DNA of 18,871 nucleotides from Deltaproteobacteria bacterium (GCA_003694325.1 RFKJ01000659.1:1-18871), one strand, 5' to 3'. Shown: positions 6,739 to 14,966, counted from the first letter of the stretch. Numbers and translations are program-made. Notes: a model not told the origin generated them from the letters alone.

Positions 6739-8757
6739 ATGATGGGTGTACTCACGGCACCCGAGGCGCGCATCGCCCGCGCGATCGGGCAGGCCATGTT
6801 TCCGCGCGAGGCCCGGGGCCTGCCCGACGGTCACGACGCCCACGTCGTCGACTACCTCGACAAGCTGCTGGCGCTTGCGCTCCCCTTCGAGCGCACCCAG
6901 CTCCGCGGCCTGTTCCAACTCTTCGAGCGGAGCTTCATGGCGCTGCACCGGCAGAGCCTCGCCGATGCCGACGCCGACGTGATCGCCGAGTTCCTGCGAG
7001 GGTGGGAGGAGTCACCCACCTACAGCCGGCGCATGATCTTCGAAGGGCTCCGGTCCATCTACCTGATGGCCTGGTTCGGCAGCGACCGGGTCAACGCCGA
7101 GGTGGGCGTCACCGCCGCCCCCGATCCCGACGCCCCCATGGAGTTCCTCCGCCGGGTGGCCGCCGGGGTCGACGAGGTCCGGGCCGCCGAGGAGATCCGC
7201 GCGCTCCCCGCCCCGCCCCGTCCCAACCGGTTCATGGGACGACCCGAGGGCCTGTTCGAGTACGGCGACTACCGCGGCGACATCCGCGACAACTGCGACG
7301 TCGTGGTCGTCGGCTCCGGTCCCGGCGGCGTCATCGCCGCCCTGGAGATGGCCCGGGCCGGCCGGCGGGTCATCCTGGTCGAGGCCGGTCCGGTCGCTCG
7401 CCGCGCGGACCTCAGCCGTGACGGGGGCATGACGATGACCCGGCTGCTGTGGGACTCGGGCATGCGCACCACCCGCGGCAACATCATCGCGCCCACGATG
7501 CAGGCGCGGGTCCTCGGAGGGGGCACCGTCATCAACAGCGCCATCTGTCTCCGCGCCACGGATGCGGCGCTGGAGTCGTGGGCAGAGGACCACGGAGTCG
7601 AGGGACTCCTCGGGGCCGACCTCGCGCCACACTTCGACGCCGTCGAAGCCTTCATGGGAGTGCGGGTCGTCGAGGACGCGGTGCTCGGACCGCGCAACCG
7701 GCTGTTCGCCGAGGGGGCCGCCGCCGTCGGGTTGCAGGCCACCCCGATCCTGCGCAACGAGCAGGGTTGCCTCGGTTCCGGCGGCTGCCTGTACGGGTGC
7801 CGCAATGGCGCCAAGCTGTCGCACGACCGCCGCGGCGTGCCCGAGCTGATCGAAGCCGGCGGCCGGGTCTACACCTCCGTCCAGTGCGACCGGGTCATTC
7901 TCCGCGACGGCCGCGCCGCCGGGATCGAGGGCTTCGTGGTGCATCCCAGCACCGGGCAGCGCAGCCACACGGTGCGGATCCTCGCCCGGGCCGTGGTGCT
8001 GGCGGCCGGCGTCATCGCCACGCCGACCATCTGCCAGCGCAGCGGCCTGACCCGACCCGCCATCGGGGCCAACCTCCGCATGCACCCCGGCACGGTGGTG
8101 GCCGGCGACTTCCCCGAGCCCGTCCACCCCTGGTCCGGCGCCACCCAGGGCATGCACGTCCTCGACCTGCTTCCCTATGGCATCAAGCTGGAGGCGCTGT
8201 GGGCCGACCCCGCCTTGATGGCGTTCCGGATGCCCGGCTTCGGCCGTCCCCTCAAGCGGGCGCTCGCCCGCTACCGGCACATCGCCACCTGGGATGCCTG
8301 GGTCAGCGGCGATGACAGCGGCGGCCACGTGCGGCAACGCCGGGGGGCCGCGCGCCCCTCGATCCACTATGATCTCGGCATGGCCGATCTGCGCCGCCTC
8401 CAGCAGGCCACGGCGACGCTATGCGAGATGTTCTTCGCCGCCGGCGCCACCAAGGTCTACCCCGGCATCCACGGCCTCCCCCCGACCCTGCGCGGGCCGG
8501 ACGAGGTCGCCACGCTCCGCACCGCGCGCATCGACGTCCACGCCGTTCCCAGCGGCAGCAACCACATCTTCGGCACCATGGCCATGGGTGCCGACCCCGA
8601 CCGCTCGGCGACCGCCAGCGACGGCTCGGTGCACGGGGTCGACGACCTCTACGTCACCGACGCCAGCCTGTTTCCGAGCACTCCGGGGGTCAACCCCATG
8701 CTCACGATCTGGGCGCTCGCCCACAAGATCGGGCGCGAGATCGCCCGGAGGTACTGA
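6739..8757 (+). CDS. GMC-family FAD oxidoreductase with an extra N-terminal helical domain
   Basis: 672 aa (671 if the second ATG at 6742 is used; GGAG at 6732-6735 is better spaced for that one). The Rossmann FAD site is DVVVVGSGPGGVIAAL (187-202), with VLVEAGP-type strand end ILVEAGP (212-218). The GMC signature is VLGGGTVINSAI (258-269). The C-terminal domain carries SGSNHIFGTMAMG with H609, then TDASLFPSTPGVNPMLTIWA with N652, the usual catalytic His/Asn pair. GMC enzymes oxidise alcohols, including cholesterol-type sterols and long-chain alcohols. Residues 1-180 form an alpha-helical region resembling the accessory regions of long-chain alcohol oxidases or gluconate dehydrogenase small subunits; this is a weak resemblance. 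QGCLGSGGCLYGC (344-356) is Cys-rich. It has no signal peptide. Its substrate may be a product of the neighbouring desaturase or terpenoid-type genes (inference). Confidence 0.92.
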   Translation: MMGVLTAPEARIARAIGQAMFPREARGLPDGHDAHVVDYLDKLLALALPFERTQLRGLFQLFERSFMALHRQSLADADADVIAEFLRGWEESPTYSRRMIFEGLRSIYLMAWFGSDRVNAEVGVTAAPDPDAPMEFLRRVAAGVDEVRAAEEIRALPAPPRPNRFMGRPEGLFEYGDYRGDIRDNCDVVVVGSGPGGVIAALEMARAGRRVILVEAGPVARRADLSRDGGMTMTRLLWDSGMRTTRGNIIAPTMQARVLGGGTVINSAICLRATDAALESWAEDHGVEGLLGADLAPHFDAVEAFMGVRVVEDAVLGPRNRLFAEGAAAVGLQATPILRNEQGCLGSGGCLYGCRNGAKLSHDRRGVPELIEAGGRVYTSVQCDRVILRDGRAAGIEGFVVHPSTGQRSHTVRILARAVVLAAGVIATPTICQRSGLTRPAIGANLRMHPGTVVAGDFPEPVHPWSGATQGMHVLDLLPYGIKLEALWADPALMAFRMPGFGRPLKRALARYRHIATWDAWVSGDDSGGHVRQRRGAARPSIHYDLGMADLRRLQQATATLCEMFFAAGATKVYPGIHGLPPTLRGPDEVATLRTARIDVHAVPSGSNHIFGTMAMGADPDRSATASDGSVHGVDDLYVTDASLFPSTPGVNPMLTIWALAHKIGREIARRY

Positions 8758-9278
8758 TGACCGTCTACCGGCCCCCGGCCGCCTCCTGCACCATCCGCGT
8801 GTTCAAGTCGGGCCTGCTGTCGCGCGTCGGCCACGACATCGAGCTGCGCGTCGGCCGGTTCTCCATCCAGATCGAGGACGAGGCGATCCACGCCGAGTTC
8901 GACGGCACCTCCCTCGAGGTGGTCGGCGCGCTCCAGGACGGCGAAGTCGTCCCCGGCAAGCTCTCGGACAAGGACAAGCGCGACATCATCGACAACATCC
9001 GCCGGTCTGTGTTCAAGAAGCACGATCCCAAGGCGATCACCTTCGAATGCGAGGACCTCGAGCGCACCGAGGACGGCATCGAGGGAACCGGGACCCTGAC
9101 CATTCCACCGGTCAGCAGGGAGATCGATTTCGAGGCCGACCGGGTCGGCGACCACCTGGTCTGCACCGTGACCCTCCACCAGCCCGACTTCGGCATCACG
9201 CCATACAGCGCCCCGCTGGGCGTGCTGCGGATCCAGCCCGACATCGAGGTTCGCGTGGAGGTCCCGGTCACCGACTGA
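8757..9278 (+). CDS. YceI-like lipid/isoprenoid-binding protein
   Basis: 173 aa. Its ATG (8757-8759) overlaps the TGA of the GMC gene by one base, and GGAGG (8747-8751) gives 5-nt spacing, so the two are translationally coupled. The pattern SGLLSRVGHDIELRVGRF (18-35), alternating beta strands, KKHDPKAITFECEDLE (87-102) and GTGTLTI fit the YceI-like lipocalin-type barrel. Characterised YceI proteins bind polyisoprenoids in a hydrophobic pore. No signal peptide is present, unlike many YceI proteins, so it should be cytoplasmic. A carrier for the hydrophobic substrate of the upstream oxidoreductase is a reasonable inference. Confidence 0.82.
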   Translation: MTVYRPPAASCTIRVFKSGLLSRVGHDIELRVGRFSIQIEDEAIHAEFDGTSLEVVGALQDGEVVPGKLSDKDKRDIIDNIRRSVFKKHDPKAITFECEDLERTEDGIEGTGTLTIPPVSREIDFEADRVGDHLVCTVTLHQPDFGITPYSAPLGVLRIQPDIEVRVEVPVTD

Positions 9279-9279
9279 G

Positions 9280-9307
9280 GCCCGTCCCCCCCCCCCCCGG
9301 GACGGGC
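9280..9307. terminator. Hairpin terminator between convergent genes, with C-tract loop
   Basis: GCCCGTCCC (9280-9288) and GGGACGGGC (9299-9307) form a perfect 9-bp stem around ten C residues; the total C run is 13 (9286-9298). It begins 2 nt after the YceI-like stop and ends 10 nt before the stop of the convergent TerB-like gene, so it could serve both strands. No U-tract follows on either side. Confidence 0.6.
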
Positions 9308-9317
9308 GGCGGCTCGG

Positions 9318-9878
9318 TCACTCCTTCCCGATCCGCCGCAGCTCGGCGCGCCGGAACTGCCGACGCATGGCCGCGGCGAGGTCGGGCAGCCCCCACTCTG
9401 CCGCGATGGCCGCTGCCAGCTCGACCTCGGGGGCGGTGGCCCGGCCCGAGGCCCGGGTGACGCGGGCCAGGATCTTCACCAGGCTCGGCAGCACCTCGAG
9501 CCCATAGACATCGGCCAGCAGTCGGCAGTGGACCTGCAGCCATTCCCAGGGGCTCCGCTCCACGCCCGGCACGACCTGCAGGATCAGGTGCTCGATCGCC
9601 CGCTGGATGGCGTCGTCGGCGCGCCCCGGCGGTGCCTTGGCGAACAGGGCCTCCAACCGGGCGCGGATGACGTCCAGCTCCTTGCGATCGACCGGGGCGT
9701 CCGCCTGGGCCACCGCGATGAACAGGGTGGCCAGCGAGTCGATGGTCTGCCAGTCGGGAGGAAGCACGAACAGGACCCGGGGCTGCGGTTGTCCAGGACG
9801 TAGCGCGCCGACCCGGCCATCCGCCAGTGCCGCGGGGTCGCTGCCGGCGCGCGCAGCCGGGCCGTTCCGCCCGACCAC
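9318..9878 (-). CDS. TerB-like domain protein
   Basis: 186 aa, mostly alpha-helical after residue 43. SLATLFIAVAQADAPVDRKE (48-67) matches the TerB/TerB-like pattern in which an acidic 'AD-x-x-D-x-x-E' turn follows the first helix. A second helical half contains LPSLVKILARVTRASGRATA (129-148). TerB-family proteins bind divalent metal and act in tellurite/stress-type membrane complexes; the role here is unknown. The GTG start at 9878 lies 12 nt after the stop of the lamin-tail lipoprotein gene, so it is the last gene of that operon. The first 35 residues are low-complexity, and a later GTG at 9767 is possible. Neither start has a clear Shine-Dalgarno. Confidence 0.7.
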   Translation of the reverse strand: MVGRNGPAARAGSDPAALADGRVGALRPGQPQPRVLFVLPPDWQTIDSLATLFIAVAQADAPVDRKELDVIRARLEALFAKAPPGRADDAIQRAIEHLILQVVPGVERSPWEWLQVHCRLLADVYGLEVLPSLVKILARVTRASGRATAPEVELAAAIAAEWGLPDLAAAMRRQFRRAELRRIGKE

Positions 9879-9890
9879 CCGCCGGGCTGC

Positions 9891-10949
9891 TCAACCGCCG
9901 TACACCCCGTCCGGGCCTTCGAACTCTGCCCCCGTGCTCCGCGTGCCGGGCGAATAGGCCGCCTTGCTCACGGTGGAGTGGTCGACCCAGGTCGTCCCGG
10001 TCACGTCGGGTGACCGCGTCAGGCTCGCATCGGCCACCGCCGGCACCGAGCCCGTGAGGTCGGCCGTCCCCCAGGCGAGGGTCGCCAGGACGGTGCCGTC
10101 CGCCATCGCCACCGTGATGCGGTCACCGGCGTCGGTGAGCGCCAGCATGTTCTCGGTGCCGGGATCGTCGTTGACGGCGGTCACGAACCGGGCGTTGGGC
10201 ACCGACAGGCCCGACACGTCCCCGCCCCCGAACACCACGATGGCTTCACCGGCCCGCAACATCGTCCCGTCGGCGAAGGTGTGACGCGGCAACCCGGGGA
10301 AGTCCTGGTCCGTGATCGTGACCTGCGACAGGTCCACCGAGGCGCCACCCACGTTCACCAGCTCGATGAACTCATCCTCCAGCTCGTCGGTCACCCCATC
10401 CCCGTTGGGATCCCCGTCGACCGCGCCACTGGCCAGCACCTCGTTGATCACCAGGTCACCCGGCTGGACCACCGACAGGGTCACCGAGATCGCCACGGAG
10501 TCTTCGAGCCCGTCCAGGCTGGCGATGACCTCGGCCGTCCCTCCACCGATCGGCTGGATCTCCGGCTCGGCGTAGATGCGCAGCACGTCGGGGTCCGACG
10601 ACGTCAGCGTCGCCATCTCCGTCACGTCGACGCTGGTTCCATCGTCGGTTGTGCCCCACACCGTGACGGTGGTGACATCCCGGGTCGTGATGTCGACATC
10701 GGAGGCGGTCACGTCCAGCGACACCAACGCCCCGGTCGCGCCTCCATCCGCGCCGCCATCCGCCGAACCACCGTCGGCCAGGCCACCGTCGGCCAGGCCA
10801 CCGTCGGCCAGGCCACCGTCGGCCGCTCCACCGTCTCCACCGCCGCCGTCCGCGCCCCCGCCGGAGTCGTCGCCCTTGTCTCCACAGGCCAGGGCCAGGG
10901 CGAGAGGGAGCATCAGCAGCGGCAGGGCCAGTCTCGTCATGGAAGCCAT
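9891..10949 (-). CDS. Lamin-tail-domain lipoprotein with Asp/Gly repeat linker and Big-like domain
   Basis: 352 aa from ATG 10949, with AGGAG (10956-10960) 6 nt upstream; the open frame extends further but without signal-peptide character. Residues 1-21 are a lipoprotein signal (LALALAC, Cys22). Residues 23-72 form a Gly/Asp/Ala linker with GGLAD repeats that would hold the folded part away from the membrane. Residues about 75-160 resemble a bacterial Ig-like Big2 domain (SLDVTASDVDITTRDVTTVT, then a GGGTAEVIA strand). Residues about 163-330 form a lamin-tail domain: DLVINEVLASG, DEFIELVNVGGASVDLS, then AGEAIVVFGGGD. DPNGDGVTDE (180-189) resembles a calcium-binding loop. It is predicted to be surface or outer-membrane anchored. 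It is the second gene of the operon, 19 nt after the large lamin-tail protein. Confidence 0.85.
   Translation of the reverse strand: MASMTRLALPLLMLPLALALACGDKGDDSGGGADGGGGDGGAADGGLADGGLADGGLADGGSADGGADGGATGALVSLDVTASDVDITTRDVTTVTVWGTTDDGTSVDVTEMATLTSSDPDVLRIYAEPEIQPIGGGTAEVIASLDGLEDSVAISVTLSVVQPGDLVINEVLASGAVDGDPNGDGVTDELEDEFIELVNVGGASVDLSQVTITDQDFPGLPRHTFADGTMLRAGEAIVVFGGGDVSGLSVPNARFVTAVNDDPGTENMLALTDAGDRITVAMADGTVLATLAWGTADLTGSVPAVADASLTRSPDVTGTTWVDHSTVSKAAYSPGTRSTGAEFEGPDGVYGG
10768..10824. repeat. 15-bp tandem repeat encoding the lipoprotein linker
   Basis: The unit CCACCGTCGGCCAGG occurs at 10768-10782, 10783-10797 and 10798-10812, with a partial fourth copy from 10813. On the minus strand each copy adds five residues of the GGLAD type. 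The 15-bp unit keeps frame, so copy-number change would alter linker length without disrupting the protein. Confidence 0.9.
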
Positions 10950-10968
10950 CTCGGTCTCCTCAGCCGGT

Positions 10969-13900
10969 TCAGAGGCAGTTCGTGGTGCCCGGGGAGGAGC
11001 CGCAGGAGCTTGCGGTCCAGTTGTCCTCGGTGTCACCGCCGGTCAGGTCGACCTTCTCGACGCTGACGCCGTTGCCGGGGTTGAAGGGGTGGGTGTAGCT
11101 GTCGATCAGCGCCGCAGCGTCGGACTCGAACAGGTAGACCTCGTCGTTGGTCGCCAGGCCCGAACCGATGGTGGAATCGTCCGTCGTCACCACCAGCACC
11201 CCGGCCGGAATGCTGTACTCGCCCGCGTAGTCGGAGTCGAGCACCACGGCGTACTCGCCGGCCCCCAGGACCGTGTCGTAGGGATCCGCCCATCCCAGGA
11301 TGGTGTCCAGGGCGTCCCCGTCGTACACCACCATGTACAGCAGGTCGATGTCGGTGGTCCCGGCGTTGTACAGCTCGATGAACTCGCCGGTCCCCTCGTC
11401 GAGGGGGTTGGCCATGACCTCGCTGATCACCAGGTCCAGGTCGCTCTCGACGATGGCCGAGCTGCCGCTGGCCGCACAGTTGCCCACTCCCGGGCTGCTG
11501 CCCGACGCGCAGGTGCTCCCCGTCCAGTTGTCGGCGTCGTCGATCCCGGTGGTGTTGCCCTCGTCGATCTTCTCGGCGCTGGTCCCGTTGCCGGGGTTGA
11601 AGGGGAACAGGAACGCGTCGATGAGGCTCTGGCCGTCGGTGTCGTACAGCCCGACGACATCCGAGGTGGACAGCCCGTTGCCGAGGTTGGCGTCCCCGGA
11701 GCTGACCACCACGACCCCGTCGTCGAGGCCATACTCGCCGGCATAGCCGTCGTCGACCACGATGGCCCGGCTGCCGGCCGGGAGCACCGTGCTGCCGCCC
11801 CCGAAGGGCGCGATGATGTCCTCCTGGTCGCCGTCGGTGATCATCAGCCCGGCGAGGTCGACGTCGTCGCCGCCGGCGTTCCAGATCTCGACGAACTCGC
11901 CCGTCGCCTCGTCCAGCGGGTTGGCCATCACCTCCGTGATCACCAGCGGGGAGCAGACGCCGCCCGCCGCCCCGTTGCGGCGCCCCGGGCTCCGACCGAG
12001 GGTACAGGCGCTGTCCCCGTCGGCCCAGTTCGACTCCACGTCACCGGCGGTGTAGTCGATCTTCTCGTGGCTGACCCCGTCGCTGGTCTCGCCGGGGAAG
12101 CTGAAGGTGTCGATCACCGTGGCCCCATCGGCGGCGTACAGGGTGACGGTGTCGCTTGCGTTGGACAGCCCGTTGCCGATGGTGGTCCCGGCCGTGAGCA
12201 GGGTCACCGCGGTGGGAAGGAAGTAGTCGTAGGTGTACTGCCCGTCCAGGATCAGCGCGTGGGCATGCGGCCCGATGATGGTCGAGCCCCCCTGGAAGCC
12301 GGTCAGGGTGTCGGTGAAGCCCCCGCCGTCGGCGATCACCAGACCCGAGGCGTCGATCTCCGTGTCGGTGGGGTTGTACAGCTCCACGTACTCGCCGGTG
12401 GACTCGTCGACCGCGTCCGCCAGCACCTCGGTGATGATGAGACTGCTGGGATCGCCCGACTCCGGGAAGCAGTGGGACGCGCCCGGGCTGCTGCCCGAGG
12501 CACACACGCTGGCCCGCCAGTTGCCGGCCGCATCTCCGGTCTCAAGGTCGTAGGCCTCCATCGACACCCCGTCACCGGGATCGGCCGGGTAGCTGAAGGA
12601 GGCGGCGATGGTGGTCCCATCGGTCTCGTACAGCGTGACCTCGTCGCTGGTGGTGAGTCCGTTGCCCAGCCGGGTGTCGCCGACCGTCAGCAGCACGGTG
12701 TCGTCCGGGATGCTGTAGTCATCGGCGTAGTCGGCATCGAGGATCAATGCGTAGGCCCCGGGGGCCAGGACGGTGGAACTTCCGCCGTAGGCCTGCAACG
12801 TGTCGACGTCGTCGCCGTCGGTGACCACGAAGCCCGCCAGGTCGACCGGTCGCCTCCCGAGGTTGTAGACCTCGATGAACTCGCCGGTGTCCTCGGTCGC
12901 GGCGTTGGCCATGACCTCGCTGATCACGAGCTGGTAGCTGCTGCTCGCATACTCGTGGAACCCGATGTCGACGCCCGCCCCCTGGGGCCGCTCGTTGTCG
13001 AAGTAGTCGGCGGCCGTGGTGTAGGCGTCGGTCCCCGCGTCGATGGCCGGCGAGGATGACGACAGCCGGTAGTCGCCGTTGGCGGCATCCTCGAACAGCG
13101 GATCCTCGCTGATGTCCGTCGAGGCCGCCGAGGCGTCCCCGACGTAGTCGGTGGTGTTGCCCCAGATGTCGTTGGCCGACCAGTCACCGGCGCAGGCATA
13201 GCAGTACAGGCCGTAGTAGTTGCCGGTGATGATGTTGTTGTGGATCTGCATGGCGACGCCATCTCCCACCGAGATGGCGCCCGTCAGGTAGGACTCGGTC
13301 CCACCGAAGGCGTTGCCGACCAGCGTGTTGTGGATGATCTGCCCACCACTGCTCCCCAGCCCGTAGATCCCCCCGGCCGGGTTGGCGCCCACCAGGCTGT
13401 TCGCCACCGTGACGTCGATGCTGTCGTCGATGCCCACGCCATACCAGTTGTAGGCGAGCAGCGCGCTGTCGATGGTGACCCCCGACGTCGACTGCACCAA
13501 CACGCCGTGCTCGGCGTAGTACACCGCGCTGTCCGAGACCCGACCCTGGCCTCCGTCGAACACGATCCCCTGGTCGAGGTAGGCCACCCCGGTGCTGTAG
13601 TACCCCGCCGAGTACACCGCGACGTCCTGGAGCACCGTGTCGGCGTCGGTGGACGGCCCGAAGGTGACGGTCCCCACGATGTAGGTCTCACCGCGGCCCG
13701 CGCCATCGACGGTCACCCCGGGGGCCATGGTGATGTCCTCGACGTAGACGCCCGGCGGCACGGTGACCGTGTCCCCGGGGCTGGCGGCGTCGATGGCGAG
13801 CTGGATGCTGGACAGCGTCGCGTGGAACTCGACGTCGGGGTCCCAGCTCGGGTCGTCCAGCTCGGCGCCATCCGCCGGCGCGACCAGGAGACGGCGGGGC

Positions 13901-13980
13901 CCGGCATCCGTTCCCGGGGAGACGGGCTCGGCACAGCTCACGAGCAACAGGGCGACGAGGGTGGTGAGCGAACGGGGCAT
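10969..13980 (-). CDS. Large lipoprotein: parallel beta-helix plus four lamin-tail domains
   Basis: 1003 aa from ATG 13980, with GGAG 5 nt upstream. The lipoprotein signal is LVALLLVSC (lipobox LVSC, Cys16). Residues about 45-340 form a right-handed beta-helix: a DUF1565-like opening (IQLAIDAASPGDTVTVPPGV), repeated short strands with ITGNYYGLY-type turns, and an ending SPAIDAGTDAYTTAADYFDN typical of such proteins. Four lamin-tail domains follow at about 345-504, 505-677, 678-847 and 848-1003, each starting LVISEVMAN-like and containing TGEFIEVYN-like, LGNGLSTSDxV-like and GxSxEK segments. Each repeat ends in a Cys-bounded SSPGxxxC-like loop, giving about one disulfide per domain. It likely acts outside the cell in adhesion, matrix or carbohydrate binding. 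I see no catalytic site. It is the first gene of the operon running to 9318. Confidence 0.88.
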   Translation of the reverse strand: MPRSLTTLVALLLVSCAEPVSPGTDAGPRRLLVAPADGAELDDPSWDPDVEFHATLSSIQLAIDAASPGDTVTVPPGVYVEDITMAPGVTVDGAGRGETYIVGTVTFGPSTDADTVLQDVAVYSAGYYSTGVAYLDQGIVFDGGQGRVSDSAVYYAEHGVLVQSTSGVTIDSALLAYNWYGVGIDDSIDVTVANSLVGANPAGGIYGLGSSGGQIIHNTLVGNAFGGTESYLTGAISVGDGVAMQIHNNIITGNYYGLYCYACAGDWSANDIWGNTTDYVGDASAASTDISEDPLFEDAANGDYRLSSSSPAIDAGTDAYTTAADYFDNERPQGAGVDIGFHEYASSSYQLVISEVMANAATEDTGEFIEVYNLGRRPVDLAGFVVTDGDDVDTLQAYGGSSTVLAPGAYALILDADYADDYSIPDDTVLLTVGDTRLGNGLTTSDEVTLYETDGTTIAASFSYPADPGDGVSMEAYDLETGDAAGNWRASVCASGSSPGASHCFPESGDPSSLIITEVLADAVDESTGEYVELYNPTDTEIDASGLVIADGGGFTDTLTGFQGGSTIIGPHAHALILDGQYTYDYFLPTAVTLLTAGTTIGNGLSNASDTVTLYAADGATVIDTFSFPGETSDGVSHEKIDYTAGDVESNWADGDSACTLGRSPGRRNGAAGGVCSPLVITEVMANPLDEATGEFVEIWNAGGDDVDLAGLMITDGDQEDIIAPFGGGSTVLPAGSRAIVVDDGYAGEYGLDDGVVVVSSGDANLGNGLSTSDVVGLYDTDGQSLIDAFLFPFNPGNGTSAEKIDEGNTTGIDDADNWTGSTCASGSSPGVGNCAASGSSAIVESDLDLVISEVMANPLDEGTGEFIELYNAGTTDIDLLYMVVYDGDALDTILGWADPYDTVLGAGEYAVVLDSDYAGEYSIPAGVLVVTTDDSTIGSGLATNDEVYLFESDAAALIDSYTHPFNPGNGVSVEKVDLTGGDTEDNWTASSCGSSPGTTNCL

Positions 13981-14008
13981 GGTGACTCCAGGTTCGGGAC
14001 GGCCGTGC

Positions 14009-14037
14009 GCCATATGGGCCAGCGCCGGCTGGCGCAA
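14009..14037 (-). promoter_or_regulatory. Candidate promoter/operator for the lamin-tail operon
   Basis: The 219-base gap 13981-14199 separates this operon from the divergent TonB-like gene. Reading the minus strand, TTGCGC (14037-14032) and TATGGC (14014-14009) are 17 nt apart, each a 3-of-6 match. Between and around them lie a perfect hairpin (GCCAGC 14018-14023, GCTGGC 14028-14033) and the palindrome CCATATGG (14010-14017), either of which could bind a regulator. I see nothing else in the gap. Confidence 0.25.
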
Positions 14038-14199
14038 GCCCGGCCTCCGAGGCACGTTGCCGCGAACCCGGACCGCCGCACCTCCCCGCCGGGTCGACGG
14101 GGTGCCGCCCGCGAAGCCGGGCCGGAAGCGTCTCCCTCCCCCTGGACCGGCGGGAGTCGCGATACGCTCCGGCTCGACGCCCCCGCCCGCCGGCTCCCC

Positions 14200-14907
14200 A
14201 TGCTCCTCTCCCTGCTCCTGCCACTCTCCGCCTGCGCCCTCGAGGCGTTCGCCCTCGACGGGATCGCCCTCGACCCCCCGCAGCCGATCCGGGGCGATCC
14301 GGTCGATGCCGCCGCCGTCGCCTGGGACCTGCCGCGACAGGATCCCGCCTGGCTCACCGACGACACCGAGACCCTGCGCTGCACCGTGGTCATGGACATC
14401 GCGGCCGATGGTGGCCACGTCGATCACGCCGACGACTGCCCCGAAGCCATGCGCATCGACGCCATCGACGCCGCGAGCCGCTGGCGCTTCGCCCCCCTCG
14501 CCGGCGCCGAGGCCACCCGGGTCACCGTCACCTTCGTGGTGCGCTACAGCGCTCCCCTGTCCACCATGACCCTCCACGCCGAGCTGGACCCCGGGGTCGA
14601 GGCAGCCCGGGCCGGTCTCGCCGGACGGCCCGGCCTCCGCCTCGTCCACGAGGGCGGCCTCGTCGCCCCCCTCGTTCGCCGGATGCCCCGGGCCGCCCGC
14701 AAGGCCGGCCTGCCCGACACCACCTGCCACCTCCGCGCCCGGGTGACCCGCGGCGGGCAGGCCAGCCAGGTCCTCGTCGAGGACTGTCCCCCGGAGCTGG
14801 CCACCGATGCCCAGAAGCGCGTCCTGCGCGCCCGCTTCGAGCCCACGCTCGTCGACGGCCAGCCGCAGGAGGACGTGCTGGACGTCACCGTCTCCTACCA
14901 GCGCTAG
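14200..14907 (+). CDS. Lipoprotein with two TonB C-terminal-like domains
   Basis: 235 aa from ATG 14200, the only start that yields a signal peptide; no clear Shine-Dalgarno precedes it. The signal MLLSLLLPLSAC has lipobox LSAC with Cys12. Two copies of a TonB-C-like fold are visible. At about 57-118, IDAIDAASRWRFAPLAGA leads to VTVTFVVRY. At about 173-234, ATDAQKRVLRARFEPTLVDG leads to DVLDVTVSY. Each copy has one Cys pair (C61/C80 and C176/C196) at matching positions, suggesting internal duplication and disulfides. There is no TonB membrane anchor or Pro-rich spacer, so it is unlikely to be an energy transducer. It is probably a periplasmic or outer-membrane lipoprotein of unknown role. It converges on purF, with 59 nt between the stops. 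Confidence 0.75.
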   Translation: MLLSLLLPLSACALEAFALDGIALDPPQPIRGDPVDAAAVAWDLPRQDPAWLTDDTETLRCTVVMDIAADGGHVDHADDCPEAMRIDAIDAASRWRFAPLAGAEATRVTVTFVVRYSAPLSTMTLHAELDPGVEAARAGLAGRPGLRLVHEGGLVAPLVRRMPRAARKAGLPDTTCHLRARVTRGGQASQVLVEDCPPELATDAQKRVLRARFEPTLVDGQPQEDVLDVTVSYQR

Positions 14908-14966
14908 AGACCCGCGACTCCCGCCCCGCAACCGGCTCCTCGGTCACCGCTGTCCCGGTCGCCGAC

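Noticed and set aside
5541..8367. Long minus-strand open frames across the desaturase and GMC genes
   Set aside because: Complementary low-complexity translations with no domains. The plus strand holds three His boxes and a full FAD enzyme.
9268..9894. Alternative minus-strand frame overlapping the TerB-like gene
   Set aside because: Its translation is Gly/Arg/Pro-rich without any fold, while the 9318-9878 frame shows the TerB-like helices.
10768..10824. Possible iteron or regulator-binding array
   Set aside because: The unit is 15 bp, stays in frame and translates to a typical Gly/Asp lipoprotein linker.
10576..13059. 827-residue plus-strand open frame, rich in Val/Asp/His
   Set aside because: It is antisense to the lamin-tail genes and its composition is that of a GC-rich reverse shadow. 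The minus strand has signal peptides, ribosome sites and clear domains.
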